Assembly (NCBI RefSeq): GCF_003206155.1
Contig: NZ_PZJV01000005.1
Location: 1-64,000 of the forward strand
Source: Salinicola halophilus
GTDB lineage: Bacteria; Pseudomonadota; Gammaproteobacteria; Pseudomonadales; Halomonadaceae
Direction: 5' to 3'
Length of the DNA stretch: 64,000 nucleotides
Shown: in pieces, positions 39,388 through 48,729 of the stretch
Numbering within the stretch: the first letter of the stretch is position 1
Layout: each line of letters starts with the position of its first letter
Notes under the pieces: generated by a model
Database searches by the model: none
Told to the model about the DNA's origin: nothing
What the model saw: only the letters and a program-made list of their open reading frames with translations
Program-made: the position numbers and the translations under genes

Positions 39388-40428
39388 ATGAGCGGCGACC
39401 TCTTGCAGCGCAAGAACGACCACCTGGACATCGTGCTCGACCCCAGACGAGCAGTCAGCGCCGTATCATCGGGTTTCGAGCGCTTCCGCTTTGCCCACTG
39501 CGCCCTGCCCGAGCTCGATCTGGACACCATCGATCTTTCCACCACGCTCTTCGGCCGCGAACTCGCCGCCCCGCTGCTGATCAGCTCGATGACCGGCGGC
39601 GCCGAGCGCGCCCTGACCATCAACCGCCACCTCGCCGAGGCCGCCCAGCGCCTGGGTCTTGCCATGGGCGTGGGGTCGCAGCGTATCGCCCTCGAAAGCG
39701 CCGCGAACGTGGGTCTCGACCGCACCCTTCGCGAGATCGCGCCGGACGTACCGCTGCTGGCCAACCTGGGCGCCGCCCAGATCCATGGCGAACGCGGCCT
39801 CGACTATGCCCGGCGCGCGGTGGCGATGATCGACGCCGATGCGCTGATCGTGCATCTCAATCCGCTACAGGAGGCGCTCCAGCACGGCGGCGATCGCGAC
39901 TGGCGCGGCACCCTGGAGGCGATCGCCGCCGTCGTCGTGGCGCTCCCGGTACCGGTGGTGATCAAGGAGGTCGGGGCGGGGCTCTCGGTCGACGTCGCCC
40001 GCCGGCTGGCCGACGTCGGGGTCGGTATGCTCGACGTCGCCGGCGCCGGCGGCACCTCCTGGGCTGCGGTCGAGGGCGAGCGTTCGCCGGACCCGCATCG
40101 GCGTGCAGTGGCGATGGCCTTCGCCGACTGGGGCATCCCCACCGCCGCGGCCGTTCGCGACGTGCGAGAGGCGCTGCCCGAGATGCCGCTGATCGCGTCC
40201 GGCGGCATCAAGGACGGTATCGACGTGGCCAAGGCGCTGGCGCTCGGCGCCGACCTGGTCGGCCAGGCCGCGGCGACGCTCACGGGGGCGACGACGTCCA
40301 GCGACGCGGTGGTCGAACACTTCCAGGTCGTCATCGACCAGCTCCGCGTCGCCTGTTTCTGTACCGGCAGCGCCGATCTCGCCGCGCTGCGCCATGCGCC
40401 CCTGATTCCGCGGGAGGGCGGCGCTTGA
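39388..40428 (+). CDS. fni: isopentenyl-diphosphate delta-isomerase, type 2 (FMN)
   Basis: This FMN- and NADPH-dependent isomerase interconverts isopentenyl and dimethylallyl diphosphate, balancing supply to CrtE. The 346-aa product starts [17 protein letters not shown], with the type 2 signature region [45 protein letters not shown], and a TIM-barrel FMN site ([34 protein letters not shown]). It is unrelated to the Nudix type 1 enzyme. The crtX start overlaps its stop. Confidence 0.95.
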   Translation: MSGDLLQRKNDHLDIVLDPRRAVSAVSSGFERFRFAHCALPELDLDTIDLSTTLFGRELAAPLLISSMTGGAERALTINRHLAEAAQRLGLAMGVGSQRIALESAANVGLDRTLREIAPDVPLLANLGAAQIHGERGLDYARRAVAMIDADALIVHLNPLQEALQHGGDRDWRGTLEAIAAVVVALPVPVVIKEVGAGLSVDVARRLADVGVGMLDVAGAGGTSWAAVEGERSPDPHRRAVAMAFADWGIPTAAAVRDVREALPEMPLIASGGIKDGIDVAKALALGADLVGQAAATLTGATTSSDAVVEHFQVVIDQLRVACFCTGSADLAALRHAPLIPREGGA

Positions 40429-41816
40429 GCCACTACGCCGTCGTCGCCCCCGCGCTCTACAGCCACTTTCACGCGCTGCAGGCGCTCGCGGGGGCGCTGA
40501 TCGCCCGCGGCCACCGGGTCACCTTCGTGCATCAGATCGATGCGCGCACGCTCATCACGGACGCCCGCGTGGAGTTCGAGCCGGTGGGCGGCGACACCCA
40601 CCCCGCCGGCGCCCTCTCTCGCACCCATCGCCTGGCCGCCAGCCCCTCGGGGCTGTCGATTCGACGACTGATCGCCGACATGGCCGCCACCACCGACATG
40701 CTCTGCCGCGCACTGCCCGCCGCACTGGCGCGGCTCGACGTCGACGGCGTCATCGCCGATCAGATGGAGGCCGCGGGCGGGCTGGTCGCCGAAGGGCTGA
40801 ACCTTCCCTTCGTCTCCGTCGCCTGCGCCCTGCCGGTGGAGCGCGAACCGGGACTGCCGTTGCCGGTGATGCCGTTTCGCTATGCAACCGATGAGCGCGC
40901 GCTGAAGAGGTACGCCGCCAGCGAGACGGTCTACGACCGCCTGATGCGCCCTCACGCTCGCGTCATCGCCGCCCACGCCGAGGCGTTCGGGCTCGCGCCG
41001 CGTCACGCGCTGCACGAGTGTCTCTCGCCGCTGGCCCGCCTCAGTCAGACGCCGGCCGCGCTGGACTTTCCCCGCCGCGACTGGCCTCCCCACGCCCACG
41101 CCGTGGGTCCGCTCAGGGCCGCAGATCGCGATCGGCCGACGTCCACCGAGCCCGCGTGGCCGCTCGACCCGGCGCGGCCGCTGGTCTTCGCCTCGCTGGG
41201 TACGCTCCAGGGCCATCGCTACCGGCTGTTCGCCCGAATCGCCAAGGCCTGCCGGCGGCTGGACGTGGCGTTGGTGATCGCTCACTGCGGAGGTCTCACG
41301 CCCGAGCAGGCGACGCGTCTCGAAAGACTGGGGGCGACCTTCGTCACCGACTTCGCCGATCAGCGCGCCACCCTCGCCCAGGCCGATGCCGTGGTCACCC
41401 ACGGCGGGCTCAACACCGTCATCGACGCCATCGCTGCCGACACGCCGATACTCGTCATCCCGCTGGCTTTCGATCAGCCCGGCGTGGCCGCTCGGGTGGC
41501 GTATCATGGCATCGGCGAGCGGCTATCGCGTTTCGCCAGCCACCGGCGCATCGCTCGCACGCTGGCTACGCTGCTCGACGCGCCCGCCTGTCTCGACGTG
41601 TCCAACGGCCGTCAACGCATGGCCGCTCTTCGCCATTCGCTCGAGGACGCCGGTGGTGCAGCGTACGCCGCGACGCTCGTCGAGCGTGCCATCGCTACCG
41701 GCAGGCCACAGACGAACGACACCCCGCGACCCGAGGAGGCGACCATGACCCCAGCGCGCGTACCGTCTCGCCCCGCCGCTGACAGGACGAATGTGGCAGC
41801 GGAGCCCGCGCCATGA
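40425..41816 (+). CDS. crtX: zeaxanthin glucosyltransferase CrtX
   Basis: CrtX transfers glucose from UDP-glucose to the hydroxyls of zeaxanthin. The start is a TTG (40425) overlapping the idi stop as TTGA behind GGGAGG; no ATG fits. The 463-aa protein opens [21 protein letters not shown], the usual CrtX N-terminus, and has the UGT-type donor block near the end: [23 protein letters not shown] then [24 protein letters not shown]. About 40 extra C-terminal residues are low in complexity. It overlaps crtY by ATGA. Confidence 0.93.
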   Translation: MSHYAVVAPALYSHFHALQALAGALIARGHRVTFVHQIDARTLITDARVEFEPVGGDTHPAGALSRTHRLAASPSGLSIRRLIADMAATTDMLCRALPAALARLDVDGVIADQMEAAGGLVAEGLNLPFVSVACALPVEREPGLPLPVMPFRYATDERALKRYAASETVYDRLMRPHARVIAAHAEAFGLAPRHALHECLSPLARLSQTPAALDFPRRDWPPHAHAVGPLRAADRDRPTSTEPAWPLDPARPLVFASLGTLQGHRYRLFARIAKACRRLDVALVIAHCGGLTPEQATRLERLGATFVTDFADQRATLAQADAVVTHGGLNTVIDAIAADTPILVIPLAFDQPGVAARVAYHGIGERLSRFASHRRIARTLATLLDAPACLDVSNGRQRMAALRHSLEDAGGAAYAATLVERAIATGRPQTNDTPRPEEATMTPARVPSRPAADRTNVAAEPAP

Positions 41817-43000
41817 GCCAGCGCCGGGACCTGATTCTGGTCGGCGGCGGGCTCGCCAACGGGCTGATCGCCTGGCGCCTCAAGCAGCGCCATCCCGACC
41901 TCAGCGTGGTGATGCTCGAAGCCGGCGAGCGCGCCGGCGGCAATCACACCTGGTCGTTCCACGAAAGCGATCTCGACGCCGCACAGCTCGAGCGCATCGA
42001 TGCCCTAGTGGCCCACCGCTGGCCCGGCTACGACGTGCGTTTCCCGGAGCGCACGCGCACGCTGCCCGGCGGCTATCTGAGCATCACCGCCGAGCGCTTC
42101 GCCGCCGCCCTCGAGGCTGCCCTCGGTGACGACCTGCGCACGCGGACCGGCGTTGCCGAGGTCGCCCCGGATCACGTCATGCTGGCGAGCGGCGAGCGTC
42201 TCGACGCCGCGGCGGTGATCGACGGCCGCGGCTATCGACCGTCCGCGCACCTCACCGTCGGCTTTCAGGCGTTCGTCGGCCAGCAGTGGCGTCTCGACGC
42301 TCCCCACGGACTCGAGCGGCCCATCCTGATGGACGCCACCGTCGATCAGCAGGGCGGCTACCGCTTCGTCTATAGCCTGCCGCTCTCGCCGACGGAGCTT
42401 CTGATCGAGGATACCCACTACGTCGACGACGCCGGCCTCGACGCCGACCGCGCCCGTGACAACATCCGACGCTACGCCGCCGACCAGGGGTGGGAACTCG
42501 CCACGCTCGTGCGGGAAGAGCGCGGGAGCCTGCCGATCACCCTGGCGGGAAACTTCGATGCCTTCTGGGCGCCGCTTTCCGGCCAGCCGACGAGCGGGCT
42601 GCGCGCCGGCCTCTTTCACGCCACCACCGGCTACTCGCTGCCCGCGGCGCTGACGCTGGCCGATCGCATCAGCGAGCGGATGCCGCTGGCCGCTCCCGAT
42701 CTCGCCGCGCTGATCCAGCGCTTCGCCGCCGACCAGTGGCGCGAGCAGGGTTTCTTTCGCATGCTCAACCGCATGCTGTTTCTCGCCGGTCGCCCCGATG
42801 AGCGCTTTCGCGTCATGCAGCGCTTCTACGGGCTCGAAACCGGGCTGATCGAACGCTTCTACGCCGGCCACCCGCGGCTTGCCGACAAGGCCCGCGTGCT
42901 CATCGGCAAGCCGCCGGTTCCGGTGGGGGAAGCGGTGCAGGCAGTGCTCAAACGCTCGCCGCGGCTCAAAGACTTTCAATGCAAGACCGACCTCCAATGA
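41813..43000 (+). CDS. crtY: lycopene beta-cyclase CrtY
   Basis: CrtY closes both beta-ionone rings of lycopene to give beta-carotene. The 395-aa product has an N-terminal FAD/NAD(P) fold (DLILVGGGLANGLIAWRLK), the CrtY motif GGNHTWSFHESDL, a substrate block QQGGYRFVYSLPLSPTELLIEDTHYVD and GLFHATTGYSLPAAL. It is a membrane-associated flavoprotein. The ATGA overlap with crtX indicates coupled translation; crtI follows after 19 bases. Confidence 0.95.
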   Translation: MSQRRDLILVGGGLANGLIAWRLKQRHPDLSVVMLEAGERAGGNHTWSFHESDLDAAQLERIDALVAHRWPGYDVRFPERTRTLPGGYLSITAERFAAALEAALGDDLRTRTGVAEVAPDHVMLASGERLDAAAVIDGRGYRPSAHLTVGFQAFVGQQWRLDAPHGLERPILMDATVDQQGGYRFVYSLPLSPTELLIEDTHYVDDAGLDADRARDNIRRYAADQGWELATLVREERGSLPITLAGNFDAFWAPLSGQPTSGLRAGLFHATTGYSLPAALTLADRISERMPLAAPDLAALIQRFAADQWREQGFFRMLNRMLFLAGRPDERFRVMQRFYGLETGLIERFYAGHPRLADKARVLIGKPPVPVGEAVQAVLKRSPRLKDFQCKTDLQ

Positions 43001-43019
43001 CGCGCTCAAGGGCCTATTG

Positions 43020-44516
43020 ATGAAACGAACGATCGTTATCGGCGCCGGCTTCGGCGGCCTGGCGCTGGCCATCCGGCTGCAAGCGGCAGGTATCCCGACG
43101 CGGCTGCTGGAGAGCCGCGACAAGCCCGGCGGGCGCGCCTACGTCTACGAGGACGATGGCTTCATCTTCGACGCCGGACCCACGGTGATCACCGACCCGA
43201 GCGCGCTGGAGGCGCTGTTCACCGTCGCCGGCAAACGGCTGGCGGACTACGTCGAGCTGATGCCGGTCACCCCCTTCTACCGGCTTTGCTGGGAGAACGG
43301 CGTGGTCTTCGACTACGTCAACGATCAGGCGGCGCTGGAAGCCCAGATCGACAAGCTCAACCCGGCGGACGTGGCGGGCTATCGACGCTTTCTCGCGTAT
43401 TCCAAGGAAGTCTTCGAAGAAGGTTATCTCAAGCTCGGCGCCAAACCCTTCCTGTCGTTTCGCGACATGCTCAAGGCGGCGCCGCAGCTGACCCGGCTCA
43501 AGGCGTGGCGCAGCGTCTACAGCATGGTGTCGAGCTTCGTCGAGGACGAGCACCTGCGTCAGGCGTTCTCGTTCCACTCGCTACTGGTGGGCGGCAACCC
43601 GTTCTCGACCTCGTCCATCTACACCCTGATCCACGCACTGGAGCGCGAGTGGGGCGTCTGGTTCCCCCGCGGCGGCACCGGCGCGCTGGTGGACGGCCTG
43701 GTCAAGCTCTTCACCGATATCGGCGGCGTGATCGAACTGAACGCCCCGGTCGAGCGCCTGGAGACCGAGGGCGATCGCATCACCGGGGTGACGCTCGGCG
43801 ACGGTCGGCAAATCGAAGCCCGCGCGGTCGCCTCCAACGCCGACGTGGTGCATACCTACGCCAAGCTGCTCGGCCATCACCCTCGCGGGCAGAAGGCGAG
43901 CGCGAGCCTCAAGCGCAAGCGCATGAGCAACTCGCTGTTCGTGCTCTACTTCGGGCTCGATCACAACCACACCCAGCTCGCCCACCACACCGTCTGCTTC
44001 GGTGCGCGCTATCGCGAGCTGATCGACGAGATCTTCAACAAGGATGCGCTGGCGGAGGACTTCTCGCTCTATCTCCACGCGCCCTGCGTCACCGATCCCT
44101 CGCTCGCCCCGCCGGGCTGCGGCGCCTACTACGTGCTGGCCCCGGTACCGCACCTGGGCACGGCGGACCTCGACTGGGCGGTCGAGGGGCCGCGACTCCG
44201 CGAGCGCATCTTCGACTACCTGGAAGCGCACTACATGCCGGGGCTGCGCAGCCAGCTGGTGACCCACCGTCACATCACGCCGTTCGATTTTCGCGACACG
44301 CTCAACGCCTATCAGGGCTCGGCGTTCTCGGTGGAGCCGATCCTCACCCAGAGCGCCTGGTTCCGACCGCACAATCGCGATAGCCAGATCGACAATCTCT
44401 ATCTGGTGGGGGCCGGCACCCATCCCGGCGCGGGGATCCCCGGCGTAATCGGCTCTGCCCAGGCCACGGCCGGGCTGATGATCGAGGACCTCGGGCAACG
44501 AGAGACGCCGGCATGA
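43020..44516 (+). CDS. crtI: phytoene desaturase CrtI
   Basis: CrtI carries out four desaturations converting phytoene to lycopene. I chose the ATG at 43020; the product is 498 aa. The N-terminal dinucleotide fold is RTIVIGAGFGGLALAIRLQ, followed by GGRAYVYEDDGFIFDAGPTVITDP, and the C-terminal bacterial-type signature region is LVGAGTHPGAGIPGVIGSA. All family landmarks are intact, so it should be active. It is followed by crtB with an ATGA overlap. Confidence 0.96.
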   Translation: MKRTIVIGAGFGGLALAIRLQAAGIPTRLLESRDKPGGRAYVYEDDGFIFDAGPTVITDPSALEALFTVAGKRLADYVELMPVTPFYRLCWENGVVFDYVNDQAALEAQIDKLNPADVAGYRRFLAYSKEVFEEGYLKLGAKPFLSFRDMLKAAPQLTRLKAWRSVYSMVSSFVEDEHLRQAFSFHSLLVGGNPFSTSSIYTLIHALEREWGVWFPRGGTGALVDGLVKLFTDIGGVIELNAPVERLETEGDRITGVTLGDGRQIEARAVASNADVVHTYAKLLGHHPRGQKASASLKRKRMSNSLFVLYFGLDHNHTQLAHHTVCFGARYRELIDEIFNKDALAEDFSLYLHAPCVTDPSLAPPGCGAYYVLAPVPHLGTADLDWAVEGPRLRERIFDYLEAHYMPGLRSQLVTHRHITPFDFRDTLNAYQGSAFSVEPILTQSAWFRPHNRDSQIDNLYLVGAGTHPGAGIPGVIGSAQATAGLMIEDLGQRETPA

Positions 44517-45463
44517 GCGAGGCGCTGCTCGACCACGCCACCCAGACCATGGCGGTGGGCTCGAAGAGCTTCGCTACCGCCGCCAAGCTCTTCGACCCCG
44601 CTACGCGGCGCAGCGCACTGATGCTCTACGCCTGGTGCCGTCACTGCGACGACGTGATCGACGGCCAGATGCTCGGCTTCGCAGCGGACGTGCCCGGCGA
44701 TGACACGCCCGAGCCCTGGCGCGGCGACACGCCGGCGACGCGACTCGAGCGGCTACGCGAATCGACCCGGCTCGCCTATGCCGACGAGCCCATGACCGAG
44801 CCGGCCTTCGCCGCCTTCCAGGAGGTCGCCCGCACCCACGAGATTCCGCCGTCGCAGGCCTTCGACCATCTCGAGGGCTACGCCATGGACGTGCGCGAGG
44901 AGACCTACCCCCACCTGCCGGATACGCTGCGCTACTGCTATCACGTGGCAGGCGTCGTGGGGCTGATGATGGCGCGGGTAATGGGCGTGCGTGACGAGGC
45001 GGTGCTGGATCGCGCCTGCGATCTGGGGCTCGCCTTTCAGCTCACCAATATCGCCCGGGACATTCTCGACGATGCGCGCCTCGGCCGCTGCTATCTGCCG
45101 CTGGCGTGGCTCGCGGAGTTCGAGGTCCCGCTCGACGAGCTCGCCGAGGCGCGCCACCGTCCAGCGTTGGCGGCAATGGCCAAGCGGCTGGTGGCGGTCG
45201 CCGAGCCCTACTATGACTCGGCGAGAGAGGGGCTGCCGGCACTGCCGCTGCGCTCGGCGTGGGCGATCGCCACGGCGCGAGGTGTCTATCGACGGATCGG
45301 CGTGAAGGTCTCACGCGTTGGTGAGGACGCGCTGGAGCAGCGTCAGGGCACGAGCAAGGCGGAGAAGATCGGGCTCTTGATGCAGGGCGCGGGCGTGGCG
45401 CTCAGCGCCCGCGGGCGTCGACCGGGCCGACGTCGTGACGATCTGTGGCAGCGTCCGCGCTAG
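44513..45463 (+). CDS. crtB: phytoene synthase CrtB
   Basis: CrtB joins two geranylgeranyl diphosphates head to head to phytoene. The 316-aa product has the two aspartate-rich motifs of squalene/phytoene synthases: YAWCRHCDDVIDG and AFQLTNIARDILDDA, plus YAMDVREETY and YCYHVAGVVGLMM. The C-terminal 60 bases overlap the 3' end of the convergent crtZ, so both genes share coding DNA there. Confidence 0.95.
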   Translation: MSEALLDHATQTMAVGSKSFATAAKLFDPATRRSALMLYAWCRHCDDVIDGQMLGFAADVPGDDTPEPWRGDTPATRLERLRESTRLAYADEPMTEPAFAAFQEVARTHEIPPSQAFDHLEGYAMDVREETYPHLPDTLRYCYHVAGVVGLMMARVMGVRDEAVLDRACDLGLAFQLTNIARDILDDARLGRCYLPLAWLAEFEVPLDELAEARHRPALAAMAKRLVAVAEPYYDSAREGLPALPLRSAWAIATARGVYRRIGVKVSRVGEDALEQRQGTSKAEKIGLLMQGAGVALSARGRRPGRRRDDLWQRPR

Positions 45464-45929
45464 TCGACGGCGACTGGCGGCGGCGCAGCTCCTCGCGCAG
45501 TTTGTCCGTCGGCGGCGCGTAGAGAAAACCGAAGGAGAGCCCGCGCTCCTTCGTCTTCACCGCATGGTGGAGACGGTGAGCGAGGTAGAGCCGCTTGAGA
45601 TAGCCGCGCCGCGGGATATAGCGAAACGGCCAGCGCTTGTGCACCAGGCCATCGTGAACGACGAAATAGAGCAGCCCGTAGGCGGTCATGCCGGCGCCGA
45701 TCCACTGCAGCGGCCAGGCGCCGCCGGTACCCAGCGCGATCAGCACGATGGCAATGGCGGCGAAGACCACGGCGTAGAGATCGTTCAGCTCGAAGCGTTT
45801 CTGGTGCGGCTCGTGGTGCGAGCGGTGCCAGCGCCAGCCGAAGCCGTGCATGACGTAGCGATGGATCAGCGCCGCGGCGACTTCCATGCCCGCCACGGTG
45901 GCGATCAGAATCAGAGTGTTCAGCAGCAT
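45402..45929 (-). CDS. crtZ: beta-carotene 3-hydroxylase CrtZ
   Basis: CrtZ is a di-iron membrane hydroxylase converting beta-carotene to zeaxanthin. I chose the ATG at 45929 (MLLNTLILIATVAGMEV), giving 175 aa, the length of Pantoea CrtZ. The histidine motifs are clear: HRYVMHGFGWRWHRSHHEPH and HDGLVHKRW, then LYLAHRLHHAVKTKE. It lies opposite to the rest of the operon, as in Pantoea clusters, so zeaxanthin formation could be regulated separately. It overlaps crtB by 62 bases at the 3' end. Confidence 0.95.
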   Translation of the reverse strand: MLLNTLILIATVAGMEVAAALIHRYVMHGFGWRWHRSHHEPHQKRFELNDLYAVVFAAIAIVLIALGTGGAWPLQWIGAGMTAYGLLYFVVHDGLVHKRWPFRYIPRRGYLKRLYLAHRLHHAVKTKERGLSFGFLYAPPTDKLREELRRRQSPSTSADAATDRHDVGPVDARGR

Positions 45930-46131
45930 GGCGCGCTCCGGGTGAGCCTGGGTATCGTCCAGCTTAAAGCATATGCGGGCCGTTGCCATCGCCCGCGGCG
46001 CGTGGACGTAGCGCCGCGTAGAGTAGAGCAGAGAGGGCGTGGCTTTCATTGCAGCCCGAACTATAGTGAGGCCAAGCGAGCGCATCGTCGAGTGCTGCCC
46101 GCTTTGATCCCCGTTTTTCGAGGAGACGCCC

Positions 46132-46980
46132 GTGTCGTCATCGCCACCCGTCGCTCAGCGTCACCGAACCCGGCGCCGCCATCCCGGTCCGGTCCGCCTC
46201 TGGCACTGGCTGAATCTCTGGTTCCTGGTCGTCATGCTGATGAGCGGCCTGCAGATCTTCAACGCTCACCCGGCGCTCTACTGGGGCAGCGCCTCGAACT
46301 TCGACGCGCCCTGGCTCGAGATGTACGCCATTCGCGACAGCGAGGGCGACATCCGTGGCCAGACAGCGTTGGGGCCGTGGACGTTCGACACGACCGGCGT
46401 GCTCGGCTATTCGACGGCGGGCGAGCGGGAGACCGTGCGCGGTTTCCCCGACTGGTCGACGCTGCCGAGCTATCAGTTCCTCACCATGGGCCGGCTATGG
46501 CACTTCTTCTTCGCCTGGCTCTTCGCCGGCGCCGGCGCGCTGTTCGTGCTCTACGCCCTCTTCAGCGGCCACCTGAAACGCGATCTGTGGCTCAGCGGGC
46601 GCGAGTGGCGCGGCCTGGGTCGCGACCTGCGCGACCACCTGCGCTTTCGCTTTCACGCCCGCTCGGGCTACAACGGTCTGCAGAAGCTGAGCTATCTGGG
46701 CGTGCTGCTGGTGGCGCTGCCGCTGATGGTCGTCACCGGGCTCTGTATGTCGCCGACCTTCAACGCCGCCGCGCCGTGGCTGCTCGATCTCTTCGGCGGT
46801 CGCCAGAGCGCGCGCTCGATCCACTTTCTCGTCGCCACCGCCCTGGTGCTCTTCTTCGTGGTGCATATCGCCATGGTGCTGCTGAGCGGCCCGTGGCGTC
46901 AGGTTCGCGACATGATCACCGGCGGCCGGCGCGAGACGTCGGCCCCCGCTCAGCGGAGGCCCGACGATGAAAGGGCGTAG
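46132..46980 (+). CDS. di-heme b-type cytochrome membrane subunit
   Basis: This inner-membrane cytochrome b561/hydrogenase-type electron carrier has 282 aa. It starts at a GTG (46132) behind AGGAGA. Candidate heme histidines are in RLWHWLNLWF (first helix), RLWHFFFAWLF, IHFLVATALVLFFVVHIAM; about four to five membrane helices are visible. A periplasmic loop of about 85 residues lies after helix one. The stop overlaps the next gene by 14 bases. It is expected to pass quinol-pool electrons to the exported molybdoenzyme, in the manner of MsrQ-MsrP, but it is not MsrQ by sequence. Confidence 0.8.
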   Translation: MSSSPPVAQRHRTRRRHPGPVRLWHWLNLWFLVVMLMSGLQIFNAHPALYWGSASNFDAPWLEMYAIRDSEGDIRGQTALGPWTFDTTGVLGYSTAGERETVRGFPDWSTLPSYQFLTMGRLWHFFFAWLFAGAGALFVLYALFSGHLKRDLWLSGREWRGLGRDLRDHLRFRFHARSGYNGLQKLSYLGVLLVALPLMVVTGLCMSPTFNAAAPWLLDLFGGRQSARSIHFLVATALVLFFVVHIAMVLLSGPWRQVRDMITGGRRETSAPAQRRPDDERA

Positions 46981-47752
46981 CGACGACAGCGTGGCGTATC
47001 CGACGCGGCGACGTTTTCTCAAGCGCGCGGCCCTCGGCGCGGCGACGCTGGGGCTCACCGGCTGTGACCGACTCTCCCAGAACGAGAGCGTCGTCGACAC
47101 GCTGGACCTGGCCGAAAAGCTCAACCTGCGGGTGCAGCGGTTTCTGGCCGGCGCGCGCGGGCTGGCGCCGGAGTACCCGGCGTCGATGATCGACGCCACC
47201 TTTAGGCCCAACGGCTCTACCGATCCGCAGGCGTCGCGCTATCGCGAGCTGGCCGCGAACGACTTCGTCGACTGGCGACTCACCGTCGATGGGCTGGTGG
47301 AGACGCCGCTGTCGCTGTCGCTCGCCGAGCTTCGCGCGCTGCCGGCGAGAACCCAGATCACGCGTCACGACTGCGTCGAGGGCTGGAGCGCCATCGGCCA
47401 GTGGCGCGGGCCGGTGCTCGCCGATCTGCTCGACCGCGCCGGCGTGCGCGACGAGGCCCGCTACGTGGTCTTTCACTGCATGGATCAACTCGGCGGCGAG
47501 GATTTCTACTACGAAAGCCTGGATCTCGTCGAGGCGCGTCACCCGCAGACGATTCTCGCCTACTCGCTCAACGACGAGACGCTGCCCATCGCCAACGGCG
47601 CGCCGCTGCGCCTGCGCGCCGAGCGTCAGCTCGGTTACAAGATGGCCAAGTACCTCTCGGGCATCACACTGGTCACCGACTTCGATGACATTGGCGGCGG
47701 CAAGGGCGGATACTGGGAGGATCGGGGCTATACCTGGTACGCGGGCATCTGA
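46967..47752 (+). CDS. Tat-exported molybdopterin-dependent oxidoreductase (sulfite oxidase fold)
   Basis: The 261-aa protein has a twin-arginine signal (TRRRFLKRAALGAATLGLTG) that ends in a Cys (LTGC-D), so it could be a Tat lipoprotein. The body matches the oxidoreductase molybdopterin-binding domain: DWRLTVDGLVETPLSLSLAEL, then ITRHDCVEGWSAIGQWRG, where the Cys would be the molybdenum ligand, and RQLGYKMAKYLSGITLV. The substrate is unknown; the family includes MsrP, which repairs oxidised methionine, and sulfite oxidases. It forms an operon with the cytochrome b gene upstream and probably with the secreted protein genes downstream. Confidence 0.85.
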   Translation: MKGRSDDSVAYPTRRRFLKRAALGAATLGLTGCDRLSQNESVVDTLDLAEKLNLRVQRFLAGARGLAPEYPASMIDATFRPNGSTDPQASRYRELAANDFVDWRLTVDGLVETPLSLSLAELRALPARTQITRHDCVEGWSAIGQWRGPVLADLLDRAGVRDEARYVVFHCMDQLGGEDFYYESLDLVEARHPQTILAYSLNDETLPIANGAPLRLRAERQLGYKMAKYLSGITLVTDFDDIGGGKGGYWEDRGYTWYAGI

Positions 47753-47860
47753 CCGACCGTTCGGCGGGCGCTCGATCGGTCGTTGCGATAGACTCCTCTC
47801 CTCCGCACCCAGCTCGATTTTCCATTGAATGTCGGGCTTTACGTTAACAGGAGACCTGTC

Positions 47861-48541
47861 ATGTCACGCTCGTTCCGCCTCTCTCGCCCCCTTCGGTGCA
47901 GCGCACTTTTCCTCGTCGTCAGCTGCCTCGCCGCAGGAATCGCTCAGGCGAGAGCCAGCGACACCTCCAAGGGCCTGCGAGGCACCATTACCGAGGTGAC
48001 CGATAGCGGCATGCAAGTCGAATCTCTTACCGACGGGCGTACCCGCCGCGTCATTTTCAATGACGACACCCTCTTTTTTGGCGCTTCCGAGGCCAGCCTG
48101 GATGCGATCGAAGACGGCGCCTACGTCAATACCGTCGCCCATAGCGCCAAGGATGACGAGCCCCAGACCGCCTCCGCAATGATCGTGTTTTCCGACGCGA
48201 TCACCGAGAAGCCCTTTGGCTATTACGTCTGGGAGACCCCGCGCAGCGCGATGAGCGAGAGCGATGCCGGTGCTGACGGCGACACGCAGTGGACCATGAC
48301 CAGCGGTACGGCCCTTCATCCGACTCGCGACGGCGGGACGCTGACCGTGACCGTCGACTATCAGGACGGCAGCAATAAGCTTCGCGTGCCCGATGACGTC
48401 ACGACGGTCGAGATGAGCCCGGCCACACGCGCCGCGCTGAAACCTGGGGCCGCGGTCTTCGTCGGCGGCGACCTCCGTGAAGAGCCGATGACCGCCATGG
48501 GCACGTTCGTCAGCCTGGATGGCACCCCGCCGCCGATGTGA
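47861..48541 (+). CDS. secreted DUF5666-like protein, paralogue 1
   Basis: I do not know a function. The ATG at 47861 follows AGGAGA. The 226-aa product has a signal peptide (cleavage near AGIAQA) and two OB-like beta modules: LRGTITEVTDSGMQVES with TRRVIFNDDT, and a second with LTVTVDYQDGSNKLRVPDDV, ending VSLDGTPPPM. Proteins with this layout, including STMTNATV and PPM ends, occur in other proteobacteria next to cytochrome b and molybdoenzymes as far as I recall. This copy is diverged at the central motif (WTMTSGTAL). It resembles the next gene over its whole length. Confidence 0.75.
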   Translation: MSRSFRLSRPLRCSALFLVVSCLAAGIAQARASDTSKGLRGTITEVTDSGMQVESLTDGRTRRVIFNDDTLFFGASEASLDAIEDGAYVNTVAHSAKDDEPQTASAMIVFSDAITEKPFGYYVWETPRSAMSESDAGADGDTQWTMTSGTALHPTRDGGTLTVTVDYQDGSNKLRVPDDVTTVEMSPATRAALKPGAAVFVGGDLREEPMTAMGTFVSLDGTPPPM

Positions 48542-48729
48542 CGACGAGCCGTTTGGAACCGCGCCAATACGTAGGCGGTCGATGGAGTCACGGCGAGGAC
48601 AGTCAGATGAGTCCGATCTCGACCTTGGTCTCCCGGACGCTGGCTTGACTTCTCGCTGTGATGAACTGGACTCAGAGAGCTGCCCGATCTCTCAGTAGAC
48701 TTCGGGGCTCACGTTCACAGGAGTTCACC

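Noticed and set aside
48542-48729. A GGAAC-type ECF sigma promoter before the second secreted paralogue
   Set aside because: A GGAAC is present near 48553, but the -10 side fits no ECF consensus well.
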